Below are positions 35,491 through 48,095 of a stretch of 64,000 nucleotides of DNA, one piece after another. Every line of letters starts with the position of its first letter. Positions within the stretch are counted from its first letter, which is position 1. Source of the DNA: Paracamarosporium sp. OC-R06-R3. Lineage: Eukaryota; Ascomycota; Dothideomycetes; Pleosporales; Didymosphaeriaceae. Both the position numbers and the translations under genes were made by a program. The notes beneath the pieces were generated by a model. That model was not told the origin of the DNA and searched no databases. It saw nothing but the letters and a program-made list of their open reading frames with translations. The stretch covers positions 1 to 64,000 of the forward strand of contig JACVRA010000280.1 of the NCBI GenBank assembly GCA_019828545.1, written 5' to 3'.

Positions 35491-36621
35491 CTAGCTTTTC
35501 TTGGTTTGCTTCTTTGCCTTCATACCGTTCTCCAACGTGTTTATTAACGTGAATGCAGCAAGCGCACCAAAGCCCGTCCTTTCGAGGATCGCGTCCTCCG
35601 CGAAGCTAACCCTGTCCTGCCACCATTCAAGCCAGCTTTCTGCTCTCGCGCCGTCAGACGCCCTGAAGAGCCCGATGCTGATATCTACCACATCATCAGG
35701 AAAGTTTTCGTGCCAGAAAATCGTAGCACCGCATGTTCCACAGAATTCCCGCCAGATGTTGGGCGATGAGTTGTAACTCTTCAAGATTCCGGGGGGCATG
35801 TTGGCGAAGTCCAACGGTACAAGGAGCTCTCCTTCGCTGTGAGGAACGAGGAAAAAAATGTTCGTCCTTGGCACAAATGCCCATGTCTGGATCTCGAAAC
35901 CCGAAACAAGGCGACAGGACCGACAGGCGCAAGTTCCAGCAAGATACTTCTTTCCGTTGTCGCAGATCCACCATTTCTCATCTGTCTTGTTCTGCTTCAA
36001 ATCCATCGGTGTGTCTTTGTCCGGGAACATAAGGTCCGGATAATTACGGTGTGGCTGGTAGCTGTACTCATTTGGAGAAGTGACACGGAACTTGACGCTG
36101 CCGCAAGCGCAAGAGGCTTCGAGTGGCTTTCTCGAGCCGGAATCAGCCTCCATTACACTCTCAATTGGAGATCTCCCCTCCTGAAGGCCATGCAATTCTT
36201 TCATCCACTCAGAAAGGCCGCCATCTACAGTATCGGACACATGTTGATGAGATCCAAAACGGACCATACCAGGAGATTCTTCTTCAAGACATGTCACCGT
36301 TCCCGTAGCCGCACTCCAGTCCAAGTCTCCCGTCTGCAACCGTTTTGCTTGGAAAATATGGCAACCACACGTGCCACAAAAATAGCGGGTAGATGTATCT
36401 GTCGCTTGATAGGCCAGAAGAGCACCTGAGATTTTGGGAGTAGTTATAGGGTAATACGAAGTGCATAGTAATCCCGACGTGTGTCGGCATGTATTGCAAT
36501 GACAAAGGGATAATGTGACTTCGTCTGGCCCGACTACTCTCATACGAACTTGTTGTGAGATAGCGCCGCAAAGGCAGGCCACGTGTAGAAGAGATAGAGT
36601 CATCGGAATGACGTGGACCAT
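35491..36621 (-). CDS. Double GFA (CENP-V/formaldehyde-activating-like) domain protein
   Basis: An uninterrupted frame of 376 codons with two copies of the GFA zinc fold. Copy 1: HVACLCGAISQQ, then SLCHCNTCRHTSG, then YFCGTCGCHIF. Copy 2: ASCACGSVKF, then GTCACRSCRLVSGF, then EFCGTCGATIFWHE. Each copy retains the full cysteine set (CxC, CxCxxC, CxxC). The family includes glutathione-dependent formaldehyde-activating enzyme, but most fungal members have no proven activity. Copy 2 carries an insertion between its first and second cysteine blocks. Either Met1 or Met7 could be the start; Met7 begins just before copy 1. A C-terminal hydrophobic stretch (GFGALAAFTLINTL) is followed by lysines and is weakly membrane-like. 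It is probably a functional, constitutive gene. Confidence 0.88.
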   Translation of the reverse strand: MVHVIPMTLSLLHVACLCGAISQQVRMRVVGPDEVTLSLCHCNTCRHTSGLLCTSYYPITTPKISGALLAYQATDTSTRYFCGTCGCHIFQAKRLQTGDLDWSAATGTVTCLEEESPGMVRFGSHQHVSDTVDGGLSEWMKELHGLQEGRSPIESVMEADSGSRKPLEASCACGSVKFRVTSPNEYSYQPHRNYPDLMFPDKDTPMDLKQNKTDEKWWICDNGKKYLAGTCACRSCRLVSGFEIQTWAFVPRTNIFFLVPHSEGELLVPLDFANMPPGILKSYNSSPNIWREFCGTCGATIFWHENFPDDVVDISIGLFRASDGARAESWLEWWQDRVSFAEDAILERTGFGALAAFTLINTLENGMKAKKQTKKS

Positions 36622-38308
36622 ACGCGTCAGAAGTTTTTGGAAGCAAGAACAAACGGGCGAGAGACCTCAAAGGTGAACAGGAATTTTATTTATGGATAGC
36701 AGTGAGTCTATTCTATCACATGCTTAGCATTATAATTACTAATTTTAGCACTGTGTCAATGCACATTTCGACAGCAGGACCATCATTCGTCCGCACTACG
36801 TCGCAGAATATTTCACATCGCTGATCCCTTTTATAGGGCCGGAGATAACAGAAGGCCATGTTGGTGAACCACCGATCCCTTCGCTGCCCGAGGAATGAAA
36901 GAGGTGACTCATTCTCACTTTACGGCTATGTGATGAGAGAATCTGCGATATCCTAGTTCCTCCCAAAAAAAAAAAGTAGAATGCATAAAGCGCCGTGAAT
37001 ACTTGTTTCTAAAGTATTTAACAGTTTATCAATTGAATAGCCTCAAGTTTGTTTCCCCGCCGATCGAACCCTTCTAGGCGCATTGATGTTCCACTTTTTC
37101 TTCTTCCAATCTAACTAGTCTTGTCAGTATTTGTGTGCTTGGCAATGAGTCTATGCTTGAAGTTAATCTACTTCCGTAAGCGATCTTTTATGGGACCGAT
37201 GTATTCCCGGCAGGACCCCAGTTTTGCTAAGTGGTATCGCGGAGTATCGGCTAGAGGTGCGCTTCCTACTGTCTCTCTGCGCGGCCACCCGCTATACTGT
37301 ACCATAGTAAGAACACGACAGACAGTTACGGTGTCTCCACAGCATCACCATCACTATCAGCTAACATGACTTAAACAGTCTTTTACCACATCGATCCTAA
37401 ATTCACCTCTTATATAAGCAAGCCATATCAAGGCCGACTGTCCTGGTAACAACATACGCAAGGCCCATGCTAGATCAATAGTCGCTTCTTGCACATGTCT
37501 CCCGAAGAATCTTCGAATAATGCTTTGCGCAGGTCCGATAACATTCCATCGTGTCCACTATGTTTCGTCATCAGATAAGCTGGAAAGGGCATGGTGGCTC
37601 AAAGGCACGCGTGGCAATACCTGCAACGCACCCACCAGTCACGGAGGCTAGCTCGAATCAAACTCGGAGGAATTCTAATCAATCTATCCCGCAATGCCAC
37701 CAAGCAAGTCACGACGATGTTGTACAGCTGCTCACTGGATTCCTATGTGGCCGTGTTTTGTAGTATAACCGAGTATAGCGGTAGTAGCATTTCGTCGCGA
37801 CACAATTCCACGAGAGCAATGCTCCACTCGAGCACGCTGTCAGATACTAAGCATGTAAGCTCTCTTACAAATCTCCTTAGATATTGTTAGGTGTATTAGA
37901 GGGCACCACTTCTTCAACACATAGTAGGGGTGATAGTAAACGAGACTATCTATTAATCTACAGTATTGTGTAGCACTAATAGCAGCATGCTAGGTATCTA
38001 TAAGGTGGTTCGTAAAAGCAGTAATGCCATTCGGCCCGAGGGTTCGTCGATGCGGGACCTTGGAAACATTGTCAGTTAGCGATTGCCAATAAAAGTGCCA
38101 GGATCCAGCCTTTATGTATATAGCTGACCTGACCCGGATTTGGCCGCCTCAAAGGGCCGGAGATAAGGAACATACGTATAGATTGAGCTAATATTACCAA
38201 GCATGCCTAGTATTTATCTATAAAAATATTCTCTTAAGAGACTTTTATATAATAGAAGATTAGGTGTTTAACTTTGATACTTTACTTACTAGGCATATCT
38301 TAAAGCAT
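36622..38308. other. Intergenic, partly very AT-rich
   Basis: No gene is supported. Two stretches are strongly TA-rich (about 37880-38020 and 38170-38340), as in decayed repeats. A 14-base sequence, AGGGCCGGAGATAA, occurs near 36835 and again near 38152. This hints at copies of one element, but flanking similarity is not visible. Confidence 0.4.
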
Positions 38309-39161
38309 TTATATATTATTAATTATATTATAGATACGGTCCTGAGCTATCCACGTGTTGTGTTGTGCAGTCAGAGTGTCGAGTAGGAAATTTTCACATG
38401 TACTCAGGATGCGCTGGCCGAGGCCAGGCTCTCCTTCTGCGTGGAAGAAATCTAACTGTGCTTGAATTCTAGATCTTCTTGGATGGGGTCGACTTGAAAC
38501 TACGGAAGTTCCATCGCGCTCACTACTCTGGATGGCTGGATCCGTGATGATAGACCCAGCTGGAACACTTTTCAGGAAGGATTTAATCGCCGTCTCCAAG
38601 CTCCGCATGTTAACCTTGATACAGCCGATTTCGCGACGAAGGACAATTGTATCATGCCTATTTATAATTCTCATCAGCAAGCGATGTGTTTCACAAAGCA
38701 GTAGTAGCTCACCCTCCGCGAACAAGCATCAGCCTTCTCAAGGCCTGCCCATGGTACACGACCATCATTACGGCATGACGGATCTGAGTCTCACTAAGCC
38801 CGAAAGCGACACGACCCGTGAAGTTCTGCAGCCAGCTCTTTGTATTGTTGCGTGCAAGCGCTAAGGACTGGACCAAGTCCTCGATCTGTTTTCCACAAGT
38901 GTCGAGAACATTTCTGAACCGATCCGAGATAGTTTGTCCGTCTTCTCGTGCAAATGTCGATTGCTCGTACTCTACCACCCAGATGCGCACTTCCGCCACA
39001 GCTTCCGCAAGATTTTTCACAGCTGCGAGAAGCTCCGCTGCAGACTGTGGAGCAGACGTGGCTTGCTTGATCAACAAGCATAACTGGGCTGTGGAACGAA
39101 AGACAACATCAGTCATACACACAATGCTGAGGATACTGGATGCTGTTTCGAGAGCAGCCAT
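38309..39161 (-). CDS. Stand-alone fungal STAND-type N-terminal domain protein
   Basis: The ATG at 39161 begins MAALETASSILSIVCMTDVV, typical of the helical N-terminal domain found in many fungal NLR/STAND and ankyrin proteins and in the azaphilone-cluster protein L family. One intron (38658-38712, GTGAGC to AAATAG, with a GCTGATG branch site) joins exon 39161-38713 to exon 38657-38309, keeping frame across VRGG/HDTIVLRRE. The product has 265 residues. It is all-helical in appearance, with no NACHT P-loop and no repeats after the domain. Such single-domain proteins may interact with full-length NLRs or be truncated relatives. The last residues lie in very AT-rich DNA, so the natural C-terminus may have been lost. 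Confidence 0.7.
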
Positions 39162-42014
39162 GTCGAATCTGAGACTTACAAAAGAAGAGGTGGAATGAGA
39201 AAATCCGAGTTTAATACAGCCTGACAGTTTGTTGTTCAACACAGCCTGCATGCTAGGCACCCCGCGGTGGCTGCGCATCCTAGCTATGGCCTCAGGCAGA
39301 GGTGAGCCTTGTATGACCAAACATTCAGATCAGCAATCCGAAAGATCTTGTGAGGATCCGAACTGTTGGTCTTGTCTTTATGCCAATTTTCAGGGTCTTC
39401 CAAAGACAGCGCTGACCCCGCGGGATAAGCATTGTAATATGTTATGGAATCATACAGCCACAGAGAGCCGATACAGTAGAAGCAATTCAATTTGCAGTCT
39501 ACAGAATTGGTGCGATTCTTTTTGCTTCTGCTTTTGTGCATATGTGTGGTTTACGAGCTCGCGTATATCGCTCAGGATATAGTACAAGAAACGGATCGAA
39601 GTCTTCTGTATATGCTTGCTGATCTTCCTATCTTCCTTGTCCTGCTCTTATGCTTGTATTATCCTTGCTCCCTGGTGGAATCAACATACCAGGTGAAGTC
39701 AGTATGGTAGAGGGTAATACAAAAGGATGGCGAGGTTGTCATGCGCGACTGCTTGGGAGACGCTCATGTCTGCGGTTGCGTGTGGAATGGCAAGTTTGAA
39801 TGTGCGTAAATGTCACGGAGAACGTATATGTAATTCAGGCGATGCAGCCGCAGTCGCTGGGTGAAGCCGTTGGGAGACCCCGGGGCGCAGGCGCGGGGTC
39901 AAGCTAGAAGCGGCAGGGCGCGGATTGGTCAAGCTGCCTGAAACTAGCGAAGCGAAAGTGGGGTGGGGTGATCGGAGTTGCTGGAATCGCCTTTTTCCGT
40001 TCATCGCCTTGAAAATCCAGCCCGGTCTGGATAATATGCTTGTTGCTGATACCAGAAGTTTTGATTCAAATTGTTTGAATGGAGAATCACGCTCGGACCT
40101 GCACGTGTACTGACGTGTGATCATGACATCGGGCATGTACCCAATTGATCGGTTCATACCTCGCATCACTTCGCTTGGCCTCAGCTCAGTCTACCAGGGG
40201 TCCTCTCATTTCATGCGCAAATAGACGCCCGTTTTCAATGTGTTGACTTTCACCCGATGGCCTACGGTGTTCTTATAGCGCCAGTACAATCTGTTCGACG
40301 TTCGCCGCATCTTACCTAATCGCTCGATAATGACGTCGCATTCCTCCTGTCGCTGCTCATAGCTCGTGTCAAGGTCTCCTACAGACGAGCATCCCAGTCA
40401 GCAGGCTAACGCATTGTAAAAGAACAAGACTCTTGGGCTACAGAACGCAAATGGTGGGTCTAAAACTTAATACAATATCGGGGCGAGAATGGCCGAAACG
40501 TCTTGCAGAATGATTGACTTGAACCTGCTTGATATTCCGTGCGAATAATCGAAAATAATGCATCAGGAGGTCAATGCAACCTTCTACAGTCCTCCCCCGA
40601 GAGTTTTCGAGATCACATTGCCTTTGACATGAATCCTTTTTCTAATGAGCCTACATCGAAGTGGCGATCAACCAGCAGGTGTTTGGTATCGACAGTATCG
40701 CAATTTAGGCTCGCAATTGTCGGTGAAATGTTGGCACCAGATGCGTCTCAGAATGCGCTTCAATTTCAAAGAACACTGTGGAAGTATCTTACGAGTCTCT
40801 ACGCATTCAAGCAAATACGATGTGCCTAAGCAATACCTTACCCACAGGTCACAGACAACCCTCGCAGTAGATAGACAGAGACTTGTCTCGCCAGATAGCG
40901 AGCTTCTTACCCTCTTACAAGACCTAAATAGAAATCTGCAAGGTTAATCATGTACCGACATGACATGATACCAATTCATTACCGTCGAATGAATCGTAAC
41001 ATTTCGAAGGTTGAACGTCAGGCTGTAATAGCACCTCATTCCGGCTTTTACACGTTGACTGGAATCGAAAGTTTCCTTATTATCTAACACGCAAAGCCAT
41101 TTAACGGTGAATCATAGCTCGCACTGAGCTATCCTTAGTGTAAGAATCAGCCTTTTACGATAGCCAAGAATGGCCTGACAAAATGCATAGAAACTGTTCC
41201 TTGGAAAATTTCTACTCGATAACATCTTTTTGGTTGACTCGAGATCAACGTCTAACGCAGCTGTAATACGTCCTAAGTCTAGAGGGCCTAAATTCACCCA
41301 GGAAAGGTCAGACTACAAGCCAAGCTAAGCGAGATCGTTGAACCGAGTGTCATCCACACTGCTCGTCTTCAGAAACGACTACAGGCATGCAACCCCAGCA
41401 ATATCGGGAGTTGAGCCGTTGTCGCATATTGCGGGATCGGAACGGCAGCCGATGGCGCTTGCGAGAACGGGGCGAGAACCACCGACATCGCTTAAGGTTA
41501 CAGTTTGTCAGCGAGGGTCTCGCATGAACAAAATGTGCTAAGCCGCTACTACCCACGATTACACAAGTGTGTAGGTAGAACGATAGTGGGTGATCAAATA
41601 AACTGAATATCCTTGGCACTCCACCGAGGATTGCCTGCATGTACGAAACCTATACAGCAACTATTCCTAAACGGTTTTATATGATATTAAGCTTATCTTC
41701 AACATTCGCTATGTTTCTGAACTATATAGAGGGCACTGTAGAGTGAGTAGGCAGTCTTTACCATATTCTGATGTCGAAGCGTTAGGGCTTGTTAAGTGTA
41801 GGGCGTGGTGCCAAGACGCTATGTTGATTTGTCCACCCACTGTAGATAAGTATATGATTATATTGTGAGGTATCACTGGATTCAGAGCATCGAGGGCTTT
41901 TTTCTACTTTTTGACTCCAATTGAATGCGCCTTTTGCTTGCGGTCATGTTTCAACGTAACGCAACTACTTTATCAAACACCCTATCCAAATCGAGATCAT
42001 TGCTAGTTAGTAGA
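39162..42014. other. Gene-poor region
   Basis: Nearly 2.9 kb without a supportable gene. Frames at 39229-39582, 40539-40829 and 40645-40947 start with ATG but match no family. No RNA gene or clear repeat is seen. Confidence 0.45.
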
Positions 42015-43032
42015 ATGGGCAATATACTCGCCAATAGACTAATCAGGTGACTAAGATAAGCATCTGAATTAGGTGACTATCGTTGCTTACTACAGAAGCA
42101 GATTCTCACGCTCCCTCCCTTCCTCTAGTGGAAACCCAACTACTGTTCCCAGCCCCGAATGCGGGGTTCCCACGCCTGTTGCAGAGCAAGGCAACCAGAT
42201 TGTAGAAAGTGTTGGAGACTTCGATCAAATGCAGTCGAAGCGTCCTGATTTCGATCATTCCAAGAAATCCATTGAGATCACTAAGCATCCCAATCCGCAT
42301 TGGCAATACGGCGATGGCATGATAGATCAAAACCTAGCCAGTCCACACGTGGAAATTGATCCATACGCACCGGATCGACCGATGATCAACAACTACCGGC
42401 TTCTAATCTCTGGTATCGTACCACGGCCAATCGGGTTAATCAGTACTATCTCGAAGGACGGTGCAAGAAACCTCGCACCGATGAGCTACTTCCAAGTTGT
42501 GGATCATGATCCGCCATTGTTTGTTGTTGGTCTTTCTGCGCGCGCTGGACGGGTCAAGGACACGTACCAGAATTTGAAGGATACAGAAGAATGTGTCATC
42601 AACACCGTTTCTGAGACTATGATCGAAGCAATTAATGCTACATCCTTGGATGCTCCATATGGTGTGTCTGAGTGGGATATCTCCGGACTTCACGAGGCAT
42701 CAACCTCTACTGTACGTCCTTCGAGGGTGTTGGAGTCAATATTCTCAATTGAAGGAAAGGTATTGGATATGAAAGAGATGGGGGGTCAGTTCATGAAGGG
42801 GAAGAGCGTGGCTGGTGTGGTGTTGATCAAGGCTACCAGATTTTGGGTGAGAGAAGATGCCACAAATGAGGATGTCAGCGAGATCAATCTAGAAGCATTG
42901 AGACCTGTAGCGCAGCTCGGGGGGAAATCCTACGGTCGCATTACTTCGACATTTGAACTCCCGAGGAAGCGTTGGAGCGATGAACTTCCTACAAGCCAAT
43001 TCTTAAGGAATCTGGTTACTTCCAATAAGTAA
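42015..43032 (+). CDS. Flavin reductase-like FMN-binding split-barrel protein
   Basis: The ATG at 42015 starts a micro-exon (MGNILANRLI) spliced through an intron of about 49 bases (42047-42095, GTGACT to TACTACAG) to RSRFSRSLPSSSG and the main frame. The core is typical of the flavin reductase-like domain: NYRLLISGIVPRPIGLISTI, SKDGARNLAPMSYFQVV, PPLFVVGLSA, ECVINTVSE, then YGVSEWDISGL. About 320 residues, close to fungal homologues, which bind FMN and are often annotated as oxidoreductases of unknown substrate. The N-terminus MGNxxxxR resembles an N-myristoylation signal, so membrane attachment is possible. The gene converges with a P450 534 bases away; that gap holds no other gene. Confidence 0.85.
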
Positions 43033-43566
43033 ATCAACATTTTCACCAAGGTTGCCTTTGAGAGAAACATTCATGCTGCGTCGGCTGACTCAATTTCTTG
43101 GTCCTTGTTTTCGTGGTATTTGGCGATCAACACACTCCTTCAGGATCGATCCAGTAGTTCGACTCTTTGGTGTATTACGCTGTTTCCCTCTGCTCTTCCC
43201 AACACCTAAAACATATCCGCATTATTAGAGAACAGGCGACAAGAAAGGTTGGAATAAATCTAACAGCCCACCCAGCCCCGAGATCTCAGAATCCATTAAT
43301 TTCAAACGACAACTACGCGTTCATCAAGGCAAATATGGCCCTGGGTGGATTGATATGGCAAGCATGAAGACTTACAAAGTGTTCAAAAGTTGAGGCTGAT
43401 AAGCAGCGAAACCATATTCCAATCCTATGATATGAGATGGAGTACGCAGCGTTGGTTTCTCATGTATAGTGTGTGTAGTGAGAACACCGTTTTGTACACA
43501 ACCCTTTCTAAGGAGCTCATTCTAAGAGACTAGTTAAGATATCTCTATCAGTACGCTTGAAGTTGC

Positions 43567-45434
43567 TTAGTGTGCTTGGCTAATGAATAGCACTTCCTGA
43601 TTTGGTGGCGGTGCTGCAGTTATATGGTCCCTGACCTCTCCCCAATATACTTCGCTATCAAATTCGTTAGGAAAACACACATCGAACTCGCTCACGACCC
43701 TCGCAATTACGCTCCTCAACTCCATATATGCCAACCTTTTACCAACACAATCATAAGGCCCTGTGCTAAAAGGAATAAACGCGTCCTTGTTGAGAACTAG
43801 ACCAGGGCGCGTCGTCCACCGCTCAGGTATAAATTCGTCCGGGCATGGAAAGTTGCGAGGATCCCGGTTAATCACAAAGGGTTGTATCTGAACGATCGTG
43901 TTGCCAGGGATGAATTGGGAGCCTATCTGCAAGCCGTCCGGTGGGGTTACTCGCTGGCCTACAAAAAAAAGTGATGGCCACAGACGAAGGGATTCCTGTA
44001 TCACAGCGTCGAGTAAGGGAAGCGAGCGCTGGCAATGATAAGCAGCCTTCTTCTCATAATATTCTTGCCGGACCGCACGCATAGTAGCGGGATGTGTGGC
44101 AAGTTGCATCAAGATGAAAGTCAGGGCTGTAGCAGTTGTTTCACTGCCAGCACTGATGATCAAGCGTGACTCGCCATACAAAAGCTCGTTGCCTGCAGAG
44201 CTTCTAGCAGTATTTCTTATGAGATGCTCTACAAGATCGGGGTTTTCCTTGTCAAGCTATGGATGTGAGTTTCAGAATTAGAAAGGATGGAAGATCAACA
44301 GGACTCACTGCCATTCGTTCGCTCATATTAAGCACACTCCAATCTCTCCACTCTTTAAGAGGACCACCAATCGATGTGAGGACACTAATTGCATTCATGA
44401 ACCTATAGGCATTGATCAGTTGAATTCCAAAGCAAACGAGGTACGCAACATTCATGACCTGCTCGTAAGTTACTGGTAATCGGTTTACTCACCAAGGCAT
44501 ATGATACACTAATCCCATCGCATCCAAACCGTCAGACAATGTCTTCAAGATACCTTCAGCCACATCGCTCTGTTCGCCCTTTGTGAATCCCATTGGCTTT
44601 CCAAACGCCAAATCACTCATAACATCGTAGCTATAGTGAGCACAGTACTTAAGCAGTGGTACAGGCTCTCCGTTTGCCTTGCGTATTCGGGCGAGCAGCT
44701 GGTCAGTAAACTCTTCGATACATGGAGCATAATCAGATAACGCTATGAACATAAGCAATCTTTGAAAACAGCGGTAATTATGGGATTGGTAGAACACGAA
44801 CAATGTTTCATCGCATTATCCCAGATGCGGCGACGCTGTTTGTGGAATGATGGATCGCGGGTCATGTGAAGAGTGTCCTCCATGATATCGTAGAAAGGGC
44901 CTTTTAGCGATTTTGACGAGAACCCAAGTATCGGTCCTATCGCCGCTGGGTCGTATATAGAGATTTCTCGAGGTCCTGACCCAAGTCAGCATCTTGCTCG
45001 TCTCCTAAATCAATGGTATAAATCCATGATCCTATTGCAGATAAGAAAAGTAATATACCTGTTCTGATATAGTCACCATATTTGATGTGCAGCGCCTGGT
45101 GCACGTGATGCATATGCCACTTCGAACTCCATGTGTTTTTCGACATCCACCACTTCGACAATTTTGCTCCGAAAGGCCCAGGAAACCGGTTTAATGGATG
45201 CCAAAATGCGCGGTAGAGCAATGTCCAGGCCGAAAGAGAAACCCAAAATATAGTTGATAAGAGAAACGCATTGCTAAATCCGTTGTAGTAGACAAGAATC
45301 CAGAATCCAGCTGTGGATATGGCAATGCCATGGAGCACGAGATGATCGACTTCTACACGCCGCAAAACAAACTCGTGTAGCCCGAAAGCCAACAGCAGCG
45401 GCTGGAGTAACACAGATAAGGGAAGAGAATCCAT
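43567..45434 (-). CDS. Cytochrome P450 monooxygenase, six exons
   Basis: Microsomal P450. The ATG at 45434 opens a membrane anchor with several hydrophobic stretches (LLQPLLLAFGLHEFV, ISTAGFWILVYY, FLLSTIFWVSLSAWTLLYR) followed by the proline hinge HPLNRFPGPFG. Five GT-AG introns restore the frame; joined blocks include GPREISIYDPAAIGPILGFS, SFHKQRRRIWDNAMKH, and LDKENPDLVEHLIRN. I-helix: ISAGSETTATAL. K-helix ExxR: ESLRLWP. PERF-like: DEFIPERWTT. Heme loop: FSTGPYDCVGKRLAYMELR. About 530 residues with no stop after splicing. The N-terminus with several spans and the FSTGPYxCVGK loop recall fungal P450s near the tryprostatin B 6-hydroxylase-like group, but I cannot assign a family number. It sits between a flavin reductase and a rhodopsin-domain protein and could serve a small oxidation pathway. 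Confidence 0.88.
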
Positions 45435-46099
45435 GGTGAAGGTTGCGACAACAGATGTTACCACTAAATACAGATCGGAGTTACTCGTCGCTTGCCCTTA
45501 ATCCGGTCATATCACCGGTGCAAGGGTACCGAGGTTCCGCATCATAGCGAGGATTATATACCCGCACTGTGGGACGCGTTTCCCGCGCTCTCTTATTATG
45601 TCGCGCTCCTGCACGGCATGTCCGGTTTGGCACGCATAACTAGGTTGCTAGCGCCGACACTCATGATGATCTGCGGTGACTACTACAGTCCTTTGAGATA
45701 GTTGGGAGTCTGGCGCAATTTTCCATCCTCTGGTTGGGCAGGTTGGCTTGACAAACATTAAGGGCTCTTGACCCTTTCGCATCAAGATAGAGTGACAAAT
45801 ACTGCATCGCTAATTTGCATGTCTTTTCTCTTACCGGACTGCGTGGATTGATAGCTTGCATGAGGATGCGCTAATTGACTGTATGTGGCACAGTTGCGTG
45901 TAAGCGAATAGCCAATAGGGTGCCCCACCGCTAACCGGAGCACAAGATTAACGCATTATGGCATAGTAACTTTGCGTGCGTACCCTCTATCTCTTTCCGT
46001 CAAGTCGATGGGTTCTTTGCGGCGTGGTTCTGGTCTATGCTCTGCGCCCGAGTGCCTAGGTGTTTAACATGCGCCTGTCATGTCTTCATTTTCCCTTCA
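45435..46099. promoter_or_regulatory. Divergent intergenic region of P450 and rhodopsin-domain genes
   Basis: About 665 bases between two opposite start codons, holding both promoters. No named operator is recognised. A few short frames have no domain. Confidence 0.5.
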
Positions 46100-47323
46100 A
46101 TGGGAGAGCAGCCCACCTTTTCTACGACTTGGAAGATAGCTAACATCGTCATGCAGGGTGTTGTGCCTTCACCTCTGGGCATAAAGCCAGAATTTGGTGG
46201 TGAGAGAACCGAGGTACAGAAGCAGTAAGTAATGCCCCTTTATGTGGCAACAGATTTCGGATCGGATACTATTAACAGCTGGGCGTACTGACTTTGCCAC
46301 GCTGCATTTAAGAGCATCGTGGTGTATACGGTGCTCACAGCTGTTTCCACGGTTTCAGTGTTCTTGAGGCTGTATACCCGCCTGTCTTTGACAAAAAGCA
46401 TAGGTTTGGACGATATGCTGGTTTTTGTGGGCTGGCTTGGATGCGTTGCATGGATTGCGATATGTATGAGCGGTAGGTTTGTTTACAGTGTATTAGATAT
46501 GGAGAGCTAATTGGCTGCAGCGATAAAATATGGATTTGGTGAACACATGTGGAATATCACGCCAGTACAATTTGCCCAGTATCTGAGAATCCTTACCGGC
46601 ATTAGCTTCGTATACGTCTGGACACCCGCGCTGTCCAAATTGTCCTTACTCGCACTGTACCATCGCATATTACCTGATAGATGGGGTCGAATGGGCGTCT
46701 ACATAATGTGTTTCATCATTCTTGGATACAACATTGGGATCACAATCACAATCGTGGGTCCTTGCAATCTACTTAAGCATAGCGACCCTACTTGCTTGAA
46801 GGACGCCAATTTGGCGATGGCCATATGTATGTACCTTGAAATCATAGGAATAGTTCTCTAAATGACTAGGTGCAGTGAACATTATCACCGACGTTTCTAT
46901 CATTGTCATGCCCATCCAGATACTCCACAAGCTACAAATTAATGTGAAGCAAAAGGTGCTTATCAGCATCATCTTCTCCGTTGGGTCAGGGTTAGTAACT
47001 TCCTACGAATTTATAATTTCTTAAAAACTCATAGCGTACCTAGTGTGATTGTCATATCCGTAATTCGCATCATCTACGTTTATAAATACGTCGGCGAAAT
47101 CGATGTCACGTACTACCAAGCGGCCGCTGCCTTGTTTTCTACGGCTGAGCTCAATGTTGGCGTCATATGTACCTCTATGGTCGGTTTGATGCCTTTCGTT
47201 CAGGCATGTCGGGACTTCGTCCGTACATGCTGGTCCTCAATTAAGGACTACCGGAGTAGCAACCGCCCACTTTTGACCGATGATGAACCGGCCAGTCTCA
47301 AAACACACCATATGCCGAGTTAG
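46100..47323 (+). CDS. Rhodopsin-domain (SAT4/Pth11-like) integral membrane protein
   Basis: Fungal seven-span membrane protein. The ATG at 46100 opens a short polar N-terminus, then introns at about 46226-46319, 46472-46526, 46825-46870 and 46992-47042 restore one frame. Spans include VYTVLTAVSTVSVFLRLY, LDDMLVFVGWLGCVAWIAIC, LSKLSLLALYHRIL, GVYIMCFIILGYNIGITITI, AICAVNIITDVSIIVMPIQI, VLISIIFSVGSGVIVISVIR, and AELNVGVICTSMVGLMPF. Conserved family features are visible: FLRLYTR, the GLDD motif after it, the AIKYGFGEHMW block, and the DVSIIVMPI loop. About 325 residues with a short polar tail ending in HHMPS. Homologues include Pth11-related receptor-like proteins, but this one lacks the N-terminal CFEM domain, so a receptor role is not shown. 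Confidence 0.85.
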
Positions 47324-48095
47324 AGGTGATAAAGAGAGCGGAATGGGAGTTAAACAAGAGTAGGTAGCAATTTTCTGGGTTGTGTCAGTCTGTAATGGGT
47401 GCATTAGTCACAAGCTGCGTTGGACGCTCTAGATCCCGATAAGTATTTTTAAGTCCATGTAAATTGGCCTTTAGCTCGGGAATCATCTTCTCGTGTATAC
47501 CATATTTTCAAACCCCTGCTATGCGTGAAGCACTGTGCGAAGCTGGACGTCGCTCATCAATATAGTTTACATAGGATTTGTTTGATCAAAGATCAATGTA
47601 GTTCGTAATCAACTTTGAGCTGAGCCCTCTATAAGCACATAGTCAACTGTCACATGGGGAAGACTAATACTAAAATCTAGAAAGTACACCTTGCTGACCG
47701 AGTGGGTGTTGGGCCTGGTGTTGAATTCGGTGGGTTGCCTCTAGGCTCCAGAGTTGGAGCTACGCACTAAGTGCTGTACTGTTACTAATCCGGGACTTTT
47801 TATGGTTCTGCTCGTCAACGGTCTCCCTTGGATTCGTTGCAAATGTATGGTTCGATGAGGATAGCGAGGAGTCAGCTAAACAACCGGACATTTTGCACAA
47901 CTTAAATCTCAACAGCCTTAGCGTGATTGAGTTATCATGTGCCCCAACAGCCAGAGATCACTGGTCATCGTGTCTATCAATAAAAATAATCGGTTATCCT
48001 CATATCCCCAGGTTCTTCAGTGAAAAATGAAGTCGTTGCACTCTACTCCAGAACCAACGGCTTCCAACTCAAAGTTGCTTTCCTATAGAATCTGA
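47324..48095. other. Intergenic, no gene seen
   Basis: No frame with a recognisable domain. It borders the hairpin element at 48096. Confidence 0.45.

Noticed and set aside
36835..38170. Shared 14-base sequence AGGGCCGGAGATAA as possible LTR ends
   Set aside because: Flanking bases are dissimilar and there is no coding trace of a retroelement between the copies.
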